Assembly (NCBI GenBank): GCA_022008415.1 | Contig: JAIRBC010000015.1 | Span: forward strand, 62,001-126,000 | Origin: Cerina litoralis | GTDB taxonomy: Bacteria; Bacteroidota; Bacteroidia; Flavobacteriales; Flavobacteriaceae | Direction: 5' to 3' | Length of the DNA: 64,000 nucleotides | Part shown: in pieces, positions 1-8,135 of the stretch | How positions within the stretch are numbered: the first letter of the stretch is position 1 | Layout of the letters: each line of letters begins with the position of its first letter | Made by a program: the position numbers and the translations under genes | The notes under the pieces: model-generated | What the model was told of the DNA's origin: nothing | The model's database searches: none | Seen by the model: the letters and a program-made list of their open reading frames with translations, nothing else

Positions 1-1239
1 ATCAACGGCGACCGCTGTATCCTCAATACATGCAACCGCCTTACGATCCCCGACCATATTTCCCAAAAGACCCAAGCCCGCTTTACGCAATTCCACGGCC
101 TTATAGATATCCGGGCCTTTTAGAATGGGGTTGGCATAACTGAGTCCAGAGACATTTATGGTGGCCAACAACGAATTCACCTGTGCTTCCAGCTCGGATT
201 CGGAATCGGCGCGTACTTCCAACATTAACAAGGCTGCAGGATCATCTTCAACAAAAAATCTATTGGCCAGCTGCGCCCTATTGTTTTTGGTGCAATCCAA
301 AATCACTTTATCCATCATTTCGCACAGGTGCAGCCCATGATTCATTACCGGAGACACATCGCTAAGACAATCCTCCAGGGTTTTATAGTGGGTGACCACC
401 ATGGCCGCGAATTTGGGAGGAATATCATCCAACTGTACGGTAATCTCCGTGGTGAAGGCCAAAGTTCCTTCGCTTCCGCTCAATAGTTGGCAAAGATTGA
501 AATTGGCCGACGAACCTCCAAAAATGGAATTATTCAACAGCGCGTCTACGGCATAGCCCGTGTTTCTTCTATGGATCTCCTTTTTTGGAAACTCCCGTAA
601 AATATTTTCCTGTACTTCATTAGAACTGAGTTCTTTATAGATGTTTTTATAAATATTTCCTTCAAAAGTATTTTCATTGGTTTTATCTTGGAAATCCGAT
701 ACGGAAACCGCTTTAAATTCAGCTTCGCTCCCATCGGAAAGAACGGTTTTTAGGGATACCACCTTTTCCCTCGTAACCCCGTATTGAATAGAGGTTGTTC
801 CCGAAGAATTGTTGCCTACCATCCCGCCTATCATACAACGGTTAGAGGTAGAGGTGTTAGGGCCAAAAAAGAGACCGTAAGGTTTCAAAAATTGATTCAG
901 CTCATCCCGGATAACACCAGGTTGCACGGTTATTTGCTTTTTCTTTTCATCCAAGTGGATAATTTTGGTGAAATACTTGGATACGTCAACAACAATTCCT
1001 TCCCCGACGCATTGTCCGGCCAGTGAAGTCCCCGCTGTTCTGGGAATAAGTCCGACCTGGTTCCCATTTGCAAAACGAACCAATGTTTTTATGTCCGCCA
1101 CAGTTTTTGGATAAGCTACCGCTATAGGTATCTTCCGGTAAACCGAAGCATCCGTGGAATACAGTACCTTAGAAAGCTTGTCGACCAAAAGTTCGCCCTT
1201 TAGGCTATCTTTTAAATCGGTTAATAAATTTTTGTCCAA
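1..1239 (-). CDS. FAD-linked oxidase (GlcD / D-lactate dehydrogenase type), 3' part cut by window edge
   Basis: Reading leftward from 1239, 413 codons stay open to the window edge, so the C-terminus lies outside. The protein begins with TTG (an in-frame TAA sits directly upstream and the next ATG comes about 130 codons later), so TTG is the only start that keeps the conserved N-terminus. Residues about 40-210 form an FAD-binding type-4 (PCMH) domain, with PRTAGTSLAGQ, then GPNTSTSNRCMIGG and GNNSSGTTSIQYGV. This is the FAD fold of glycolate/D-lactate oxidases, which pass electrons from 2-hydroxy acids to the respiratory chain. Flavobacterial relatives are often long proteins with an iron-sulfur C-terminal half; that half cannot be seen here. 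Substrate not assignable. Confidence 0.88.
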   Translation of the reverse strand, partial: MDKNLLTDLKDSLKGELLVDKLSKVLYSTDASVYRKIPIAVAYPKTVADIKTLVRFANGNQVGLIPRTAGTSLAGQCVGEGIVVDVSKYFTKIIHLDEKKKQITVQPGVIRDELNQFLKPYGLFFGPNTSTSNRCMIGGMVGNNSSGTTSIQYGVTREKVVSLKTVLSDGSEAEFKAVSVSDFQDKTNENTFEGNIYKNIYKELSSNEVQENILREFPKKEIHRRNTGYAVDALLNNSIFGGSSANFNLCQLLSGSEGTLAFTTEITVQLDDIPPKFAAMVVTHYKTLEDCLSDVSPVMNHGLHLCEMMDKVILDCTKNNRAQLANRFFVEDDPAALLMLEVRADSESELEAQVNSLLATINVSGLSYANPILKGPDIYKAVELRKAGLGLLGNMVGDRKAVACIEDTAVAVD

Positions 1240-1301
1240 TTAAATACAATTTAGGGCACTAAATTAAGTTTTTATTAACGGATCGCAATAAGGAATGTTT
1301 C

Positions 1302-1309
1302 TATTTTTG
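1302..1309 (+). promoter_or_regulatory. -7 promoter box TATTTTTG
   Basis: Matches the Bacteroidota -7 consensus TAnnTTTG, 28 nt upstream of the outer-membrane protein ATG at 1338. I do not see a convincing -33 TTG. Confidence 0.5.
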
Positions 1310-1337
1310 GGGCCTCAATACGGAAATTTTAAAACCT

Positions 1338-1850
1338 ATGAAAAATATTAAATTCTTTATCGCTTTATTTTGCCTGATCTCATTTGCCGTTAGTGCCCAA
1401 GAAATATCCGACAATGCCATTGGGCTTCGTTTAGGGGATAGCGATGGTTTTGGGGCCGAAATCTCTTATCAAAGAAGGATACTGCGGACCAATCGACTGG
1501 AGGTAGACCTTGGCTGGCGGGACAGTAGAGACTACAATGCCTTTAAGTCGGTCGCTATTTATCAATGGGTTCTTCCCATAGAGGGAGGGTTCAATTGGTA
1601 TTTTGGACCTGGTGCCGGCCTGGGCATTGTGGATTTTTCCCCAGTACCCTATGATGATCGTAAGGATTACTATTATCCCGATGGCGGACTATTTATACTC
1701 GCCGCCGGCGATATAGGTATTGAGTACAATTTTAAGATTCCCTTGCTCATATCGCTGGACTTTAGACCAGAGGTCGGGCTGATCGGATACAATGATTTTT
1801 CTGATAATTTTGATTTTGACATTGGGCTTGGAATACGTTACCAATTCTGA
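1338..1850 (+). CDS. Outer-membrane beta-barrel protein, unknown function
   Basis: 170 residues with an N-terminal signal peptide (MKNIKFFIALFCLIS..., cleavage likely after VSA). The rest alternates hydrophobic and polar residues and is rich in Gly, Tyr, Phe and Asp. It ends in a typical barrel tail, GLGIRYQF, with a terminal Phe as the BAM complex prefers. Repeated pieces such as GFNWYFGPGAGLG look like barrel strands. Length suits an 8-stranded barrel of the OmpA-N/OmpW size class. It has its own promoter at 1302 and a hairpin terminator at 1874, so it is probably monocistronic. No function can be given from sequence alone. Confidence 0.8.
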   Translation: MKNIKFFIALFCLISFAVSAQEISDNAIGLRLGDSDGFGAEISYQRRILRTNRLEVDLGWRDSRDYNAFKSVAIYQWVLPIEGGFNWYFGPGAGLGIVDFSPVPYDDRKDYYYPDGGLFILAAGDIGIEYNFKIPLLISLDFRPEVGLIGYNDFSDNFDFDIGLGIRYQF

Positions 1851-1873
1851 TATTCTGCAATTTAGTACCGTAA

Positions 1874-1918
1874 TAAAAAGCCCTTATTTGCATAAGTAAA
1901 TGTTAAGGGCTTTTTTTA
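1874..1918 (+). terminator. Rho-independent terminator
   Basis: A 12-bp stem (AAAAAGCCCTTA pairing with TAAGGGCTTTTT) around a 17-nt loop, followed by a T run, 23 nt after the stop of the barrel gene. Confidence 0.85.
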
Positions 1919-1933
1919 TAGCCCATATAATAC

Positions 1934-1941
1934 TACCTTTG
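1934..1941 (+). promoter_or_regulatory. -7 promoter box TACCTTTG
   Basis: TAnnTTTG match 25 nt before the ATG of the TlpA-type lipoprotein. It lies directly after the preceding terminator. Confidence 0.55.
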
Positions 1942-1966
1942 CCCATCTTTAAAAAAAAGAATTGCA

Positions 1967-3076
1967 ATGAAAAAAATTCTATTCGTCCTTGGGATAGTTG
2001 CAACGCTTATTGCGTGTAACGAGTCTAACAAGGATTTTACGGTGAACGGTAGCATATCCGGCGATTTGGAGAACGGAACCAAGGTCTTTCTTAAAAAGGT
2101 GGGCGAACAAAATCGGCCCGTGGATATTGATACTACAACCATAGAGGACGGAAAATTTACTTTTTCAGGACCCGCCGAAAAACCAGAAATACACTACATC
2201 TTTATCGACAAAATCAGGGGCAATATTCCCTTTGTTATGGAAAAGGGTACTATTGAGGTTTCCGCCCAAAAAGATAGTTTAAGTTATGCGAAACTCGAGG
2301 GAACCGTGCAAAACGATTTGTTTGCCGAGTACATTAAAGGTTCCAGAAAGATTTCCGAAAGGGCAATGCATATCAACGAAGATATGCGAAAGGCCAGTAT
2401 GACCAAAGACACCGTGACCATGGCTTCCTTACGGGATGAATACTTTGAACTTCAGGAAGAAGCACAGAATTTTGAAGCTGCTTATGTAAAGGAACACCCC
2501 GATGCACTTATTTCGGCCCTGATCATAGAACGGATGGTAAGCGACCCCAATGCTCCTAAAGAGAATATCCAAAAATTATTCGACGGGTTGACCCCCGAAA
2601 TAAAGGCCACCAAGCCAGGGAAGAGCGTCGAGGAAAAATTGGCGCAAGGAAAAAATACGGAGATTGGTGCCAAGGCCCCGGATTTTTCCGCACCCACACC
2701 ATCGGGCGATCAATTGGCACTGAAAGATGTTTTGGGCAAAGTAACCCTAATCGATTTTTGGGCTGCTTGGTGCAAACCTTGCAGGGCAGAAAACCCCAAC
2801 GTCGTCAAAATATATAATAAGTACCACGAGAAAGGACTGAATATTATCGGGGTTTCCTTGGATAGGACAGCCGATGATTGGAAAAAAGCCATCGATGATG
2901 ACGGCCTAGAATGGAACCATGTTTCCAACGTTGCCTACTTTGATGACGCTATCGCTAAACTGTATAATATTCAAGCCATTCCAGCCACCTTCCTGCTGGA
3001 TGAAAATGGTGTTATCGTTGCTAAAAACCTACGTGGCCCCGCACTTGAAGAGAAAATAGCTTCTATGCTACAGTAA
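1967..3076 (+). CDS. TlpA-like thiol-disulfide oxidoreductase lipoprotein (DUF4369 + thioredoxin)
   Basis: 369 residues. A lipoprotein signal ends in LIAC (Cys17), so the mature protein is lipid-anchored in the envelope. Residues about 22-120 form a DUF4369 beta domain, residues 120-225 are a helical linker, and residues 235-369 form an AhpC/TSA-thioredoxin domain with active site WAAWCKPC (Cys269, Cys272) and a cis-Pro in QAIPATF. The family reduces or shuffles disulfides outside the cytoplasm, for example during cytochrome maturation or in protein quality control. Bacteroidota carry many paralogs, so the partner is unknown. Flanked by its own promoter and terminator. Confidence 0.9.
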   Translation: MKKILFVLGIVATLIACNESNKDFTVNGSISGDLENGTKVFLKKVGEQNRPVDIDTTTIEDGKFTFSGPAEKPEIHYIFIDKIRGNIPFVMEKGTIEVSAQKDSLSYAKLEGTVQNDLFAEYIKGSRKISERAMHINEDMRKASMTKDTVTMASLRDEYFELQEEAQNFEAAYVKEHPDALISALIIERMVSDPNAPKENIQKLFDGLTPEIKATKPGKSVEEKLAQGKNTEIGAKAPDFSAPTPSGDQLALKDVLGKVTLIDFWAAWCKPCRAENPNVVKIYNKYHEKGLNIIGVSLDRTADDWKKAIDDDGLEWNHVSNVAYFDDAIAKLYNIQAIPATFLLDENGVIVAKNLRGPALEEKIASMLQ

Positions 3077-3100
3077 AATATTGGTCTACTTTTATAATGG

Positions 3101-3139
3101 CAAAAGCCCTGGCATCCAAGTCGGGGCTTTTGTTTTTTT
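3101..3139 (+). terminator. Rho-independent terminator
   Basis: Stem CAAAAGCCC / GGGGCTTTTG with a 12-nt loop and a following T run, 24 nt after the TlpA-like gene. Confidence 0.85.
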
Positions 3140-3323
3140 GTGGACCGTTCAAGGAAGGAAATTCTTGGCTTCGACAACACTGCTTCTTGTTTACCTTGCT
3201 GTGCCTTGTACCATACATTTTACGCAAAGTACCAAGGGTATGCCGATTTGCGCCCGGTACAATGGTGACCTTGCTAACCCTATCCACCATAGGGTTTCGA
3301 TCCAAGGCACCAAGCAAGACCTA

Positions 3324-3366
3324 GTCCTACTTCTCGATTCTTGCAGCATGGGAGAGTAGGATCTTT
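3324..3366 (+). terminator. Possible intrinsic terminator ending a structured gap
   Basis: CCTACTTCTC pairs with GAGAGTAGG (one bulge) and is followed by ATCTTTTTA. It lies about 185 nt beyond the terminator at 3101, and no open gene lies between them. The gap also holds a perfect AACCCTAT / ATAGGGTT hairpin near 3277-3297. Confidence 0.35.
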
Positions 3367-4014
3367 TTATAGTTTCCCCATTTTTGCCATGATGAACAGC
3401 AAGATAATAGGTATAGCCAGTAAAATAACCATCAAGGTTTGATTTACCAACAAACTCGGCATAAACAACAAGGTAGTCGCATATCCTCCTATGGCTCCCC
3501 CAAAGTGCGCGGTATGCCCTATATTTCCCAAACGGCTTTTCATTCCGTAGATGGAATACAGCAAGTAGACTATCCCAAAAACATAAGCGGGAAATGGAAT
3601 GGGGATAAACATAATACCCAATTTCATATCTGGTTGCAACAATATAGCGGCATATAAAATTCCCGTAACGGCCCCACTGGCACCTACGGCACTGTAATGT
3701 TGCTCGTTCTTATGAAAAAAGAGTGCCAAAAGACTTCCTGCAAGCAAACTAATAAAATACATGATCAGAAACTTTCCCTCTCCAAACCAATTAATGACGA
3801 CCCTAGCAAAAAAGTAGAGGGTAAACATGTTAAAAAATAGGTGGGTAACATCTACATGCAAAAAACCAGAAGTAGCCATGCGGTCCTTTTGGCCGGCCTG
3901 AATGGCCCCTATGTTAAATTTATAGCGTTCAAAAAAAGCGATGTTGTTAAATCCCCGCATAGAAATTATCACGTTCGCCGCAATAATTGCAAGGGTAGCC
4001 AAATTCATATCCAT
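3367..4014 (-). CDS. Rhomboid family intramembrane serine protease
   Basis: 215 residues, six predicted membrane segments and almost no soluble part. The rhomboid signature is complete: the HVDVTHLFFNM loop (His53, His58), catalytic Ser113 in GASGAVTG, and catalytic His170 in HTAHFGGAIGG. Rhomboids cut transmembrane helices of substrate proteins within the bilayer. The substrate here is unknown. The gene is divergent from the lipid A acyltransferase and shares with it an 18-bp palindrome that carries both -7 boxes, so the two are unlikely to be transcribed independently. Confidence 0.9.
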   Translation of the reverse strand: MDMNLATLAIIAANVIISMRGFNNIAFFERYKFNIGAIQAGQKDRMATSGFLHVDVTHLFFNMFTLYFFARVVINWFGEGKFLIMYFISLLAGSLLALFFHKNEQHYSAVGASGAVTGILYAAILLQPDMKLGIMFIPIPFPAYVFGIVYLLYSIYGMKSRLGNIGHTAHFGGAIGGYATTLLFMPSLLVNQTLMVILLAIPIILLFIMAKMGKL

Positions 4015-4037
4015 ATAATCTCGGTTATAATTCGTTT

Positions 4038-4055
4038 CAAATATAGCTATATTTG
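4038..4055. promoter_or_regulatory. Palindromic divergent double promoter CAAATATAGCTATATTTG
   Basis: The 18-bp sequence is a perfect palindrome. Read on the + strand, 4048-4055 is TATATTTG, the -7 box of the acyltransferase (ATG at 4073). Read on the - strand, 4045-4038 is the same TATATTTG, the -7 box of the rhomboid gene (ATG at 4014). Only 2 bp separate the boxes, so two polymerases cannot occupy both at once. Confidence 0.65.
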
Positions 4056-4072
4056 CCCATACCTTGTAATTA

Positions 4073-4966
4073 ATGCAACTACTCGTCTTTCTGTTGGCCT
4101 ACCCCTTCTTGTGGATTATCTCCATCTTGCCATTTCGCCTTTTCTATCTTTTTTCCGACTTTGTTTTTATCTTGGTATACCATTTGATCGGATATCGCAA
4201 AAAAGTAGTCTACGATAATTTAAAACTCGTTTTTCCATATAAAAAGGAAAAAGAATTACGGCTCATAGAAAAGCGCTTTTACAGGCACATGTGCGATATG
4301 TTTCTAGAAATGGTCAAAACTTTGAACATGACCAAAGGAGAGCTAAAAAGACGGTATCGCGTAATCAACATAGAGGTCCTACAAAAAATATTAGAGCAGA
4401 AAAGCGTGTTGATCCTGTGCTCCCATTACGCCAATTGGGAATGGAACGTAAGCATCAACAATTACGTGGAAGCCAATGGTTATGCGGTCTATCAAAAAAT
4501 AGGAAACCGATATTTTGACAAAATGATCCGCAATATAAGGGCAAAGTGGAATACCGAGCTAATTACCCAAGAAGATACGGTAAAAACCGTAGTTCGGAAC
4601 GAACAAAATGGGATCATAGGAGGCTATGGGATGGTGAGCGATCAATCTCCCCAAGCCCACAGGGCACAGTACTGGACAGAATTTATGGGAGTAAAAGTTC
4701 CTATCTTTAACGGAGCGGAATCCTTGGCTAGGAAGTTAGACCTTGCCGTGGTATTTTTAAAAGTGTCCAAAGTAAAACGAGGGTATTTTAAGGCAGAAAT
4801 TATTCCCATAACAACATCGGGCAAGGAAACCGAAAAAAACGAGATTACGGATCAATTTTTAAGGCTTACGGAAGCACAAATAAAAGAGAGGCCAGAACAT
4901 TACCTTTGGACCCATAAGCGATGGAAGCACAAGGATGTGGTGCCCGAAAAATTTTCGGATAATTAA
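4073..4966 (+). CDS. Lysophospholipid / lipid A acyltransferase (LpxL/HtrB family)
   Basis: 297 residues. An N-terminal membrane anchor (LLVFLLAYPFLWIISILP) precedes a catalytic domain with the HX4E motif HYANWE (His118, Glu123). This is typical of LpxL/LpxM, which add a secondary acyl chain to Kdo-lipid IVA at the inner face of the cytoplasmic membrane. The length fits the family (about 290-310). The KdsC gene at 32.9 kb shows the cell makes Kdo, in keeping with this role. Some Bacteroidota homologs may act on other lipids such as ornithine lipids, so the exact acceptor is open. Confidence 0.85.
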   Translation: MQLLVFLLAYPFLWIISILPFRLFYLFSDFVFILVYHLIGYRKKVVYDNLKLVFPYKKEKELRLIEKRFYRHMCDMFLEMVKTLNMTKGELKRRYRVINIEVLQKILEQKSVLILCSHYANWEWNVSINNYVEANGYAVYQKIGNRYFDKMIRNIRAKWNTELITQEDTVKTVVRNEQNGIIGGYGMVSDQSPQAHRAQYWTEFMGVKVPIFNGAESLARKLDLAVVFLKVSKVKRGYFKAEIIPITTSGKETEKNEITDQFLRLTEAQIKERPEHYLWTHKRWKHKDVVPEKFSDN

Positions 4967-5025
4967 TTGCGACCCAATCCAATTTAGCCAAATAGAATTT
5001 ACCAGGGTCCAAAAAACACCAACGG

Positions 5026-5802
5026 TTACAGGGTAACTTTTAAACCATCGTATGCCAAATGTACGTTTTTGGGCAAGGTTTTCTCTACTTCATCATGAAA
5101 GCCCATATGGTGACTAATGTGGGTAAAGTAAGTTTTTTGGGGCTTCAGCTCTTCCACAAGGGCAAGGGCTTCCTCCAAATTAAAATGGGAATGGTGCGGT
5201 TCTATTCTCAAGGCGTTCACTACAAATACTTTGGTGCCCTTTATCTTTGTTAACTCTTCATGGGCAATGGTCTTTACGTCGGTGAGGTAGGTGAAGTCCC
5301 CGATCCTAAAACCAAACACTTGTAAGCGATTGTGATAGGCCTCTATGGGTATCGCCGTTCTATTCGCTATCCTAAACGGATTGTTGTTTTGTATTTTATT
5401 GGTCTTTACCGCCGGGGCGCCCGGATATCTATTTGCATCGGCAAATATATAGTCGAATCTTTTGCTCAACGAAGTAAGTACGCGCTCATGGGCAAAAATG
5501 GGTATATCCCCTTGCCTAAAAAAATAGGGGCGTATATCGTCTAGTCCGGCAGTGTGATCGGCGTGTTCATGGGTGAAGAGGATGCCATCCAATTTGGTCA
5601 CCTTTTCCCTTAGCATTTGCTGTCTAAAGTCCGGGCCGCAATCTATTACAAAATTATGGTTGTTCCACGAGATCAAAACGGAAACCCTTAGCCTCCTGTC
5701 CTTGGGGTTTTTGCTCGAGCACACGGGATGTGTGCTCCCAATCACCGGGATGCCTTGTGATGTTCCGGTACCCAAAAAAGTTATTTTCAACCCTTCAACC
5801 AT
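5026..5802 (-). CDS. MBL-fold metallo-hydrolase, PhnP-like
   Basis: 258 residues from ATG 5802. An upstream in-frame TTG at 5811 is itself part of the -7 box, so I reject it as the start. It begins with GTGTSQGIPVIGSTHPVC, as in PhnP-type phosphodiesterases. The zinc motif is HEHADH (residues 78-83), and a C-terminal THISHHMGF gives further ligands. PhnP-like enzymes cut cyclic phosphodiesters; flavobacterial members are uncharacterised. Its -7 box TAAATTTG (5816-5809, minus strand) ends only 6 nt before the ATG, so the mRNA should have almost no leader. Divergent from the 485-residue unknown protein. Confidence 0.85.
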   Translation of the reverse strand: MVEGLKITFLGTGTSQGIPVIGSTHPVCSSKNPKDRRLRVSVLISWNNHNFVIDCGPDFRQQMLREKVTKLDGILFTHEHADHTAGLDDIRPYFFRQGDIPIFAHERVLTSLSKRFDYIFADANRYPGAPAVKTNKIQNNNPFRIANRTAIPIEAYHNRLQVFGFRIGDFTYLTDVKTIAHEELTKIKGTKVFVVNALRIEPHHSHFNLEEALALVEELKPQKTYFTHISHHMGFHDEVEKTLPKNVHLAYDGLKVTL

Positions 5803-5808
5803 TATATT

Positions 5809-5816
5809 CAAATTTA
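5809..5816 (-). promoter_or_regulatory. -7 box TAAATTTG for the MBL hydrolase
   Basis: Exact TAnnTTTG on the minus strand. Its 3' end is 6 nt from the ATG at 5802, which predicts a 5' leader of only one or two bases. Confidence 0.6.
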
Positions 5817-5829
5817 TGACATATTTATT

Positions 5830-5837
5830 TAACTTTG
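5830..5837 (+). promoter_or_regulatory. -7 box TAACTTTG for the 485-residue protein
   Basis: Exact TAnnTTTG on the plus strand, 21 nt before ATG 5859. Only 13 bp separate it from the opposing box at 5809-5816, so the two promoters overlap in their upstream elements. Confidence 0.6.
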
Positions 5838-5858
5838 TTCCACCTAAAGCACAATAAA

Positions 5859-7316
5859 ATGGCTACTGTCCTTGATAGAGACACTGCGTTTGAAAACATC
5901 CCTTCCATAAAGGCGAAGACTTTGAGAATAAATCTCAACCCCGATATATATGGTACTTTTGCGGAAATTGGGGCCGGCCAGGAAACCGCGAGACATTTTT
6001 TTAGATCGGGCGGCGCTTCGGGCACTATTGCCAAGGCAATGAGTGCATACGATAAGGATTTTAGCGACGCTATCTATGGCGTGGAGGCAGATGGCAGGTA
6101 CGTGACCCAACCTCGGCTAAAGAAAATGATTTCTCACGAAATGCAGCTCATGGAGGAGCGGATAAGTAGGGAGAAACATCCCAATAAGTTGTTCTTTGCG
6201 TTTGCCAATACGGTTGCAACGATAGATTTTGCCAAAAAATACAAGGGACATGGATGGCTCGGGATCCGATATCAGCTAGATTCCAAACAAAAGGAGTTCG
6301 ATGAAATTGTGCTTCATATCCGCTTTAAGCAAAACGAGGCGCGTTTGCAACAGGAAACCTTGGGTATCTTGGGGGTAAATCTTATATATGGCGCATTTTA
6401 CAAATACAATAAGCCCAAAAAACTATTAAAATACTTGTACGACCATATCGATAACGATACCGTTGAAATAGATATGGTAAACTTTTCGGGGCCTAACTTT
6501 AACGACGTCGACAACCGGTTGATGAGCCTACAGCTTATTAGAAACGATATGACCGATGCCATAATGTTCGGCGCGGACAGGAACAACCTTTTACCGGCCA
6601 CGGTCCTGTACAAAAAGAACATTTTGGCTTTGCGAGGTAGTTTTAGACCCGTGACCAAGGTAAATATGGATATGTTCAAGAAATCCTACGAAATATTTAT
6701 CAGGGAAGCAACGGTTGAAGAGAAGAACACCATCGTAATCTTTGAAATTACCATGTCTAACCTCACGGCTTCGGGAGAATTGGATGAGCAGGATTTTATT
6801 GATCGGGCAGAGTTGCTTTGTTCTTTGGGCCATACGGTCCTAATATCCAAATTCCAGGAGTATTATAAATTGGTGGAATATTTTAACAACTACACCAAAG
6901 CAAAGATCGGGCTTACTATGGGGGTCAGTAATTTGGTGGAGGTCTTTGATGAAAAATATTATAGACACCTAAGCGGTGGAATTTTGGAGGCCTTTGGAAA
7001 ACTGTTCTTTAAAGACTTAAAAGTTTATCTATATCCCATGAAGAACCCGGAGACCGGACAAATTATGACCAGCAACAACATGAAGGTACATCCGAGGATG
7101 AAGGAGTTGTACAAGTTCTTCAAATACAACGGGAAGGTTATGGATATCATAGATTACGATCCCGATGTCCTGAACGTGTTTTCCCGTGACGTTCTCAAGA
7201 AAATCAGCAACGGTGAGACCGGATGGGAAGAACTACTTCCCGACGGGACGGCCAAAATTATTAAGGACAAACACCTCTTTACCCGAAAAATGGAGGAGGA
7301 AAAGGAAGAGGCCTAA
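5859..7316 (+). CDS. Conserved protein of unknown function (485 aa)
   Basis: I start it at ATG 5859 (MATVLDRDTAFENIPS). The longer frame would begin at a TTG that is inside the -7 promoter box. The protein is soluble, with no signal peptide or membrane segment. It reads as well conserved: an N-terminal block with GTFAEIGAGQETARHFF and SGGASGTIAKAMSAYDK, a middle with GADRNNLLPATVLYKKN, and a late block with MTSNNMKVHPRMKELY, ending in a charged KMEEEKEEA tail. I recognise the family as widely kept in Bacteroidota but know no proven function. Automatic transport or receptor names for it would be wrong, since no beta-barrel or export signal is present. Confidence 0.85.
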   Translation: MATVLDRDTAFENIPSIKAKTLRINLNPDIYGTFAEIGAGQETARHFFRSGGASGTIAKAMSAYDKDFSDAIYGVEADGRYVTQPRLKKMISHEMQLMEERISREKHPNKLFFAFANTVATIDFAKKYKGHGWLGIRYQLDSKQKEFDEIVLHIRFKQNEARLQQETLGILGVNLIYGAFYKYNKPKKLLKYLYDHIDNDTVEIDMVNFSGPNFNDVDNRLMSLQLIRNDMTDAIMFGADRNNLLPATVLYKKNILALRGSFRPVTKVNMDMFKKSYEIFIREATVEEKNTIVIFEITMSNLTASGELDEQDFIDRAELLCSLGHTVLISKFQEYYKLVEYFNNYTKAKIGLTMGVSNLVEVFDEKYYRHLSGGILEAFGKLFFKDLKVYLYPMKNPETGQIMTSNNMKVHPRMKELYKFFKYNGKVMDIIDYDPDVLNVFSRDVLKKISNGETGWEELLPDGTAKIIKDKHLFTRKMEEEKEEA

Positions 7317-7363
7317 ATTTCTTATTGCTATCGGCGTAACGCTTCAGCTAACTGTGCAGCTAT

Positions 7364-7816
7364 CTATTCCAGAAGCTGTGCCGCGTGATCCTTAGTCTTT
7401 ACCTTATCTATAACTTTTGTAATTACTCCGTTTTCATCGAGAACAAAAGTTGTTCTGTGGATACCATCGTAGGTCCTTCCCATAAACTTTTTAGGTCCCC
7501 AGACACCAAAAGTATCAATAACGGTATGGTCCTCATCGGCCAACAGTGGGAATGGAAATTTGTATTTGGTCTTAAAATTGGTCTGTCTCTTTTGGGAATC
7601 GGCACTTACTCCCAACAATTCGAACCCCTCTTTCTTAAGGCTGGCGTAATTGTCCCTTAAATTGCACCCTTGCATGGTGCACCCTGGGGTACTTGCCTTT
7701 GGATAAAAGAACACGATCAATTTTTTACCTCGATAGTCCGATAGCTTAACCGTGTTTCCATTTTCGTCCAACGCAGAAAAATCGGGGACCAGGTCCCCTA
7801 CTTCTAAAGTGTTCAT
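7364..7816 (-). CDS. bcp: Thioredoxin-dependent thiol peroxidase (bacterioferritin comigratory protein)
   Basis: 150 residues from ATG 7816 (MNTLEVGDLVPDFSALD). A longer frame to 7891 only adds repeat-like, low-complexity sequence. The peroxidatic Cys46 and a second Cys51 lie in TPGCTMQGC, matching the Cys45/Cys50 pair of E. coli Bcp. The enzyme reduces hydrogen peroxide and organic peroxides in the cytoplasm with thioredoxin as electron donor. It is convergent with the 485-residue gene and separate from the other peroxidases at 46-48 kb. Confidence 0.93.
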   Translation of the reverse strand: MNTLEVGDLVPDFSALDENGNTVKLSDYRGKKLIVFFYPKASTPGCTMQGCNLRDNYASLKKEGFELLGVSADSQKRQTNFKTKYKFPFPLLADEDHTVIDTFGVWGPKKFMGRTYDGIHRTTFVLDENGVITKVIDKVKTKDHAAQLLE

Positions 7817-8135
7817 AATTGTTTGTTTTTGTGGGTTAGTTAGTTGATGGATCCTGTTAGTTTTAGGTTTGATGACTTTATAACACTGCACTCCCGATAG
7901 CTCCCTATAACTATCGGGACGGGATAACTCATAACTTTTGTCTTGGCTCTAGGTTCTAGATTCTTGTTTCTTTATAGAATTAGTGGGTTAATGGATTACG
8001 GTTTCTGTTGTTTCAGGTTTCGTGTTTAAAAATCATAACTTTGACTTCGACTCTTTTTCTAATTTCTAGCGTCTAACAGCCCGCATCTAGTCAGTTTTTA
8101 TCTAATTTCGTATTCCGAGCTAAATTAATCAAAAT
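7817..8135. repeat. Intergenic tract with heptamer-phased repeats and one hairpin
   Basis: 319 bp without a gene. It holds a CCCGATAG/CTATCGGG hairpin (about 7892-7915) and two stretches of 7-nt units: CTTGGCT-CTAGGTT-CTAGATT-CTTGTTT from 7942, and TCTAATT, TCTAGCG, TCTAACA, GCCCGCA, TCTAGTC starting at 8058, 8065, 8072, 8079 and 8086, all in exact phase. No promoter for nth is evident. Confidence 0.7.

Noticed and set aside
3343..3362. GCATGGGAGAGTAGG, similar to the 3' end of bacterial 5S rRNA
   Set aside because: The other parts of 5S rRNA are missing upstream, and the bases pair locally as a terminator hairpin.
5835..5858. TTG start extending the 485-residue protein by eight codons
   Set aside because: That TTG is the end of the -7 box TAACTTTG; the ATG at 5859 fits the protein start and the transcript.
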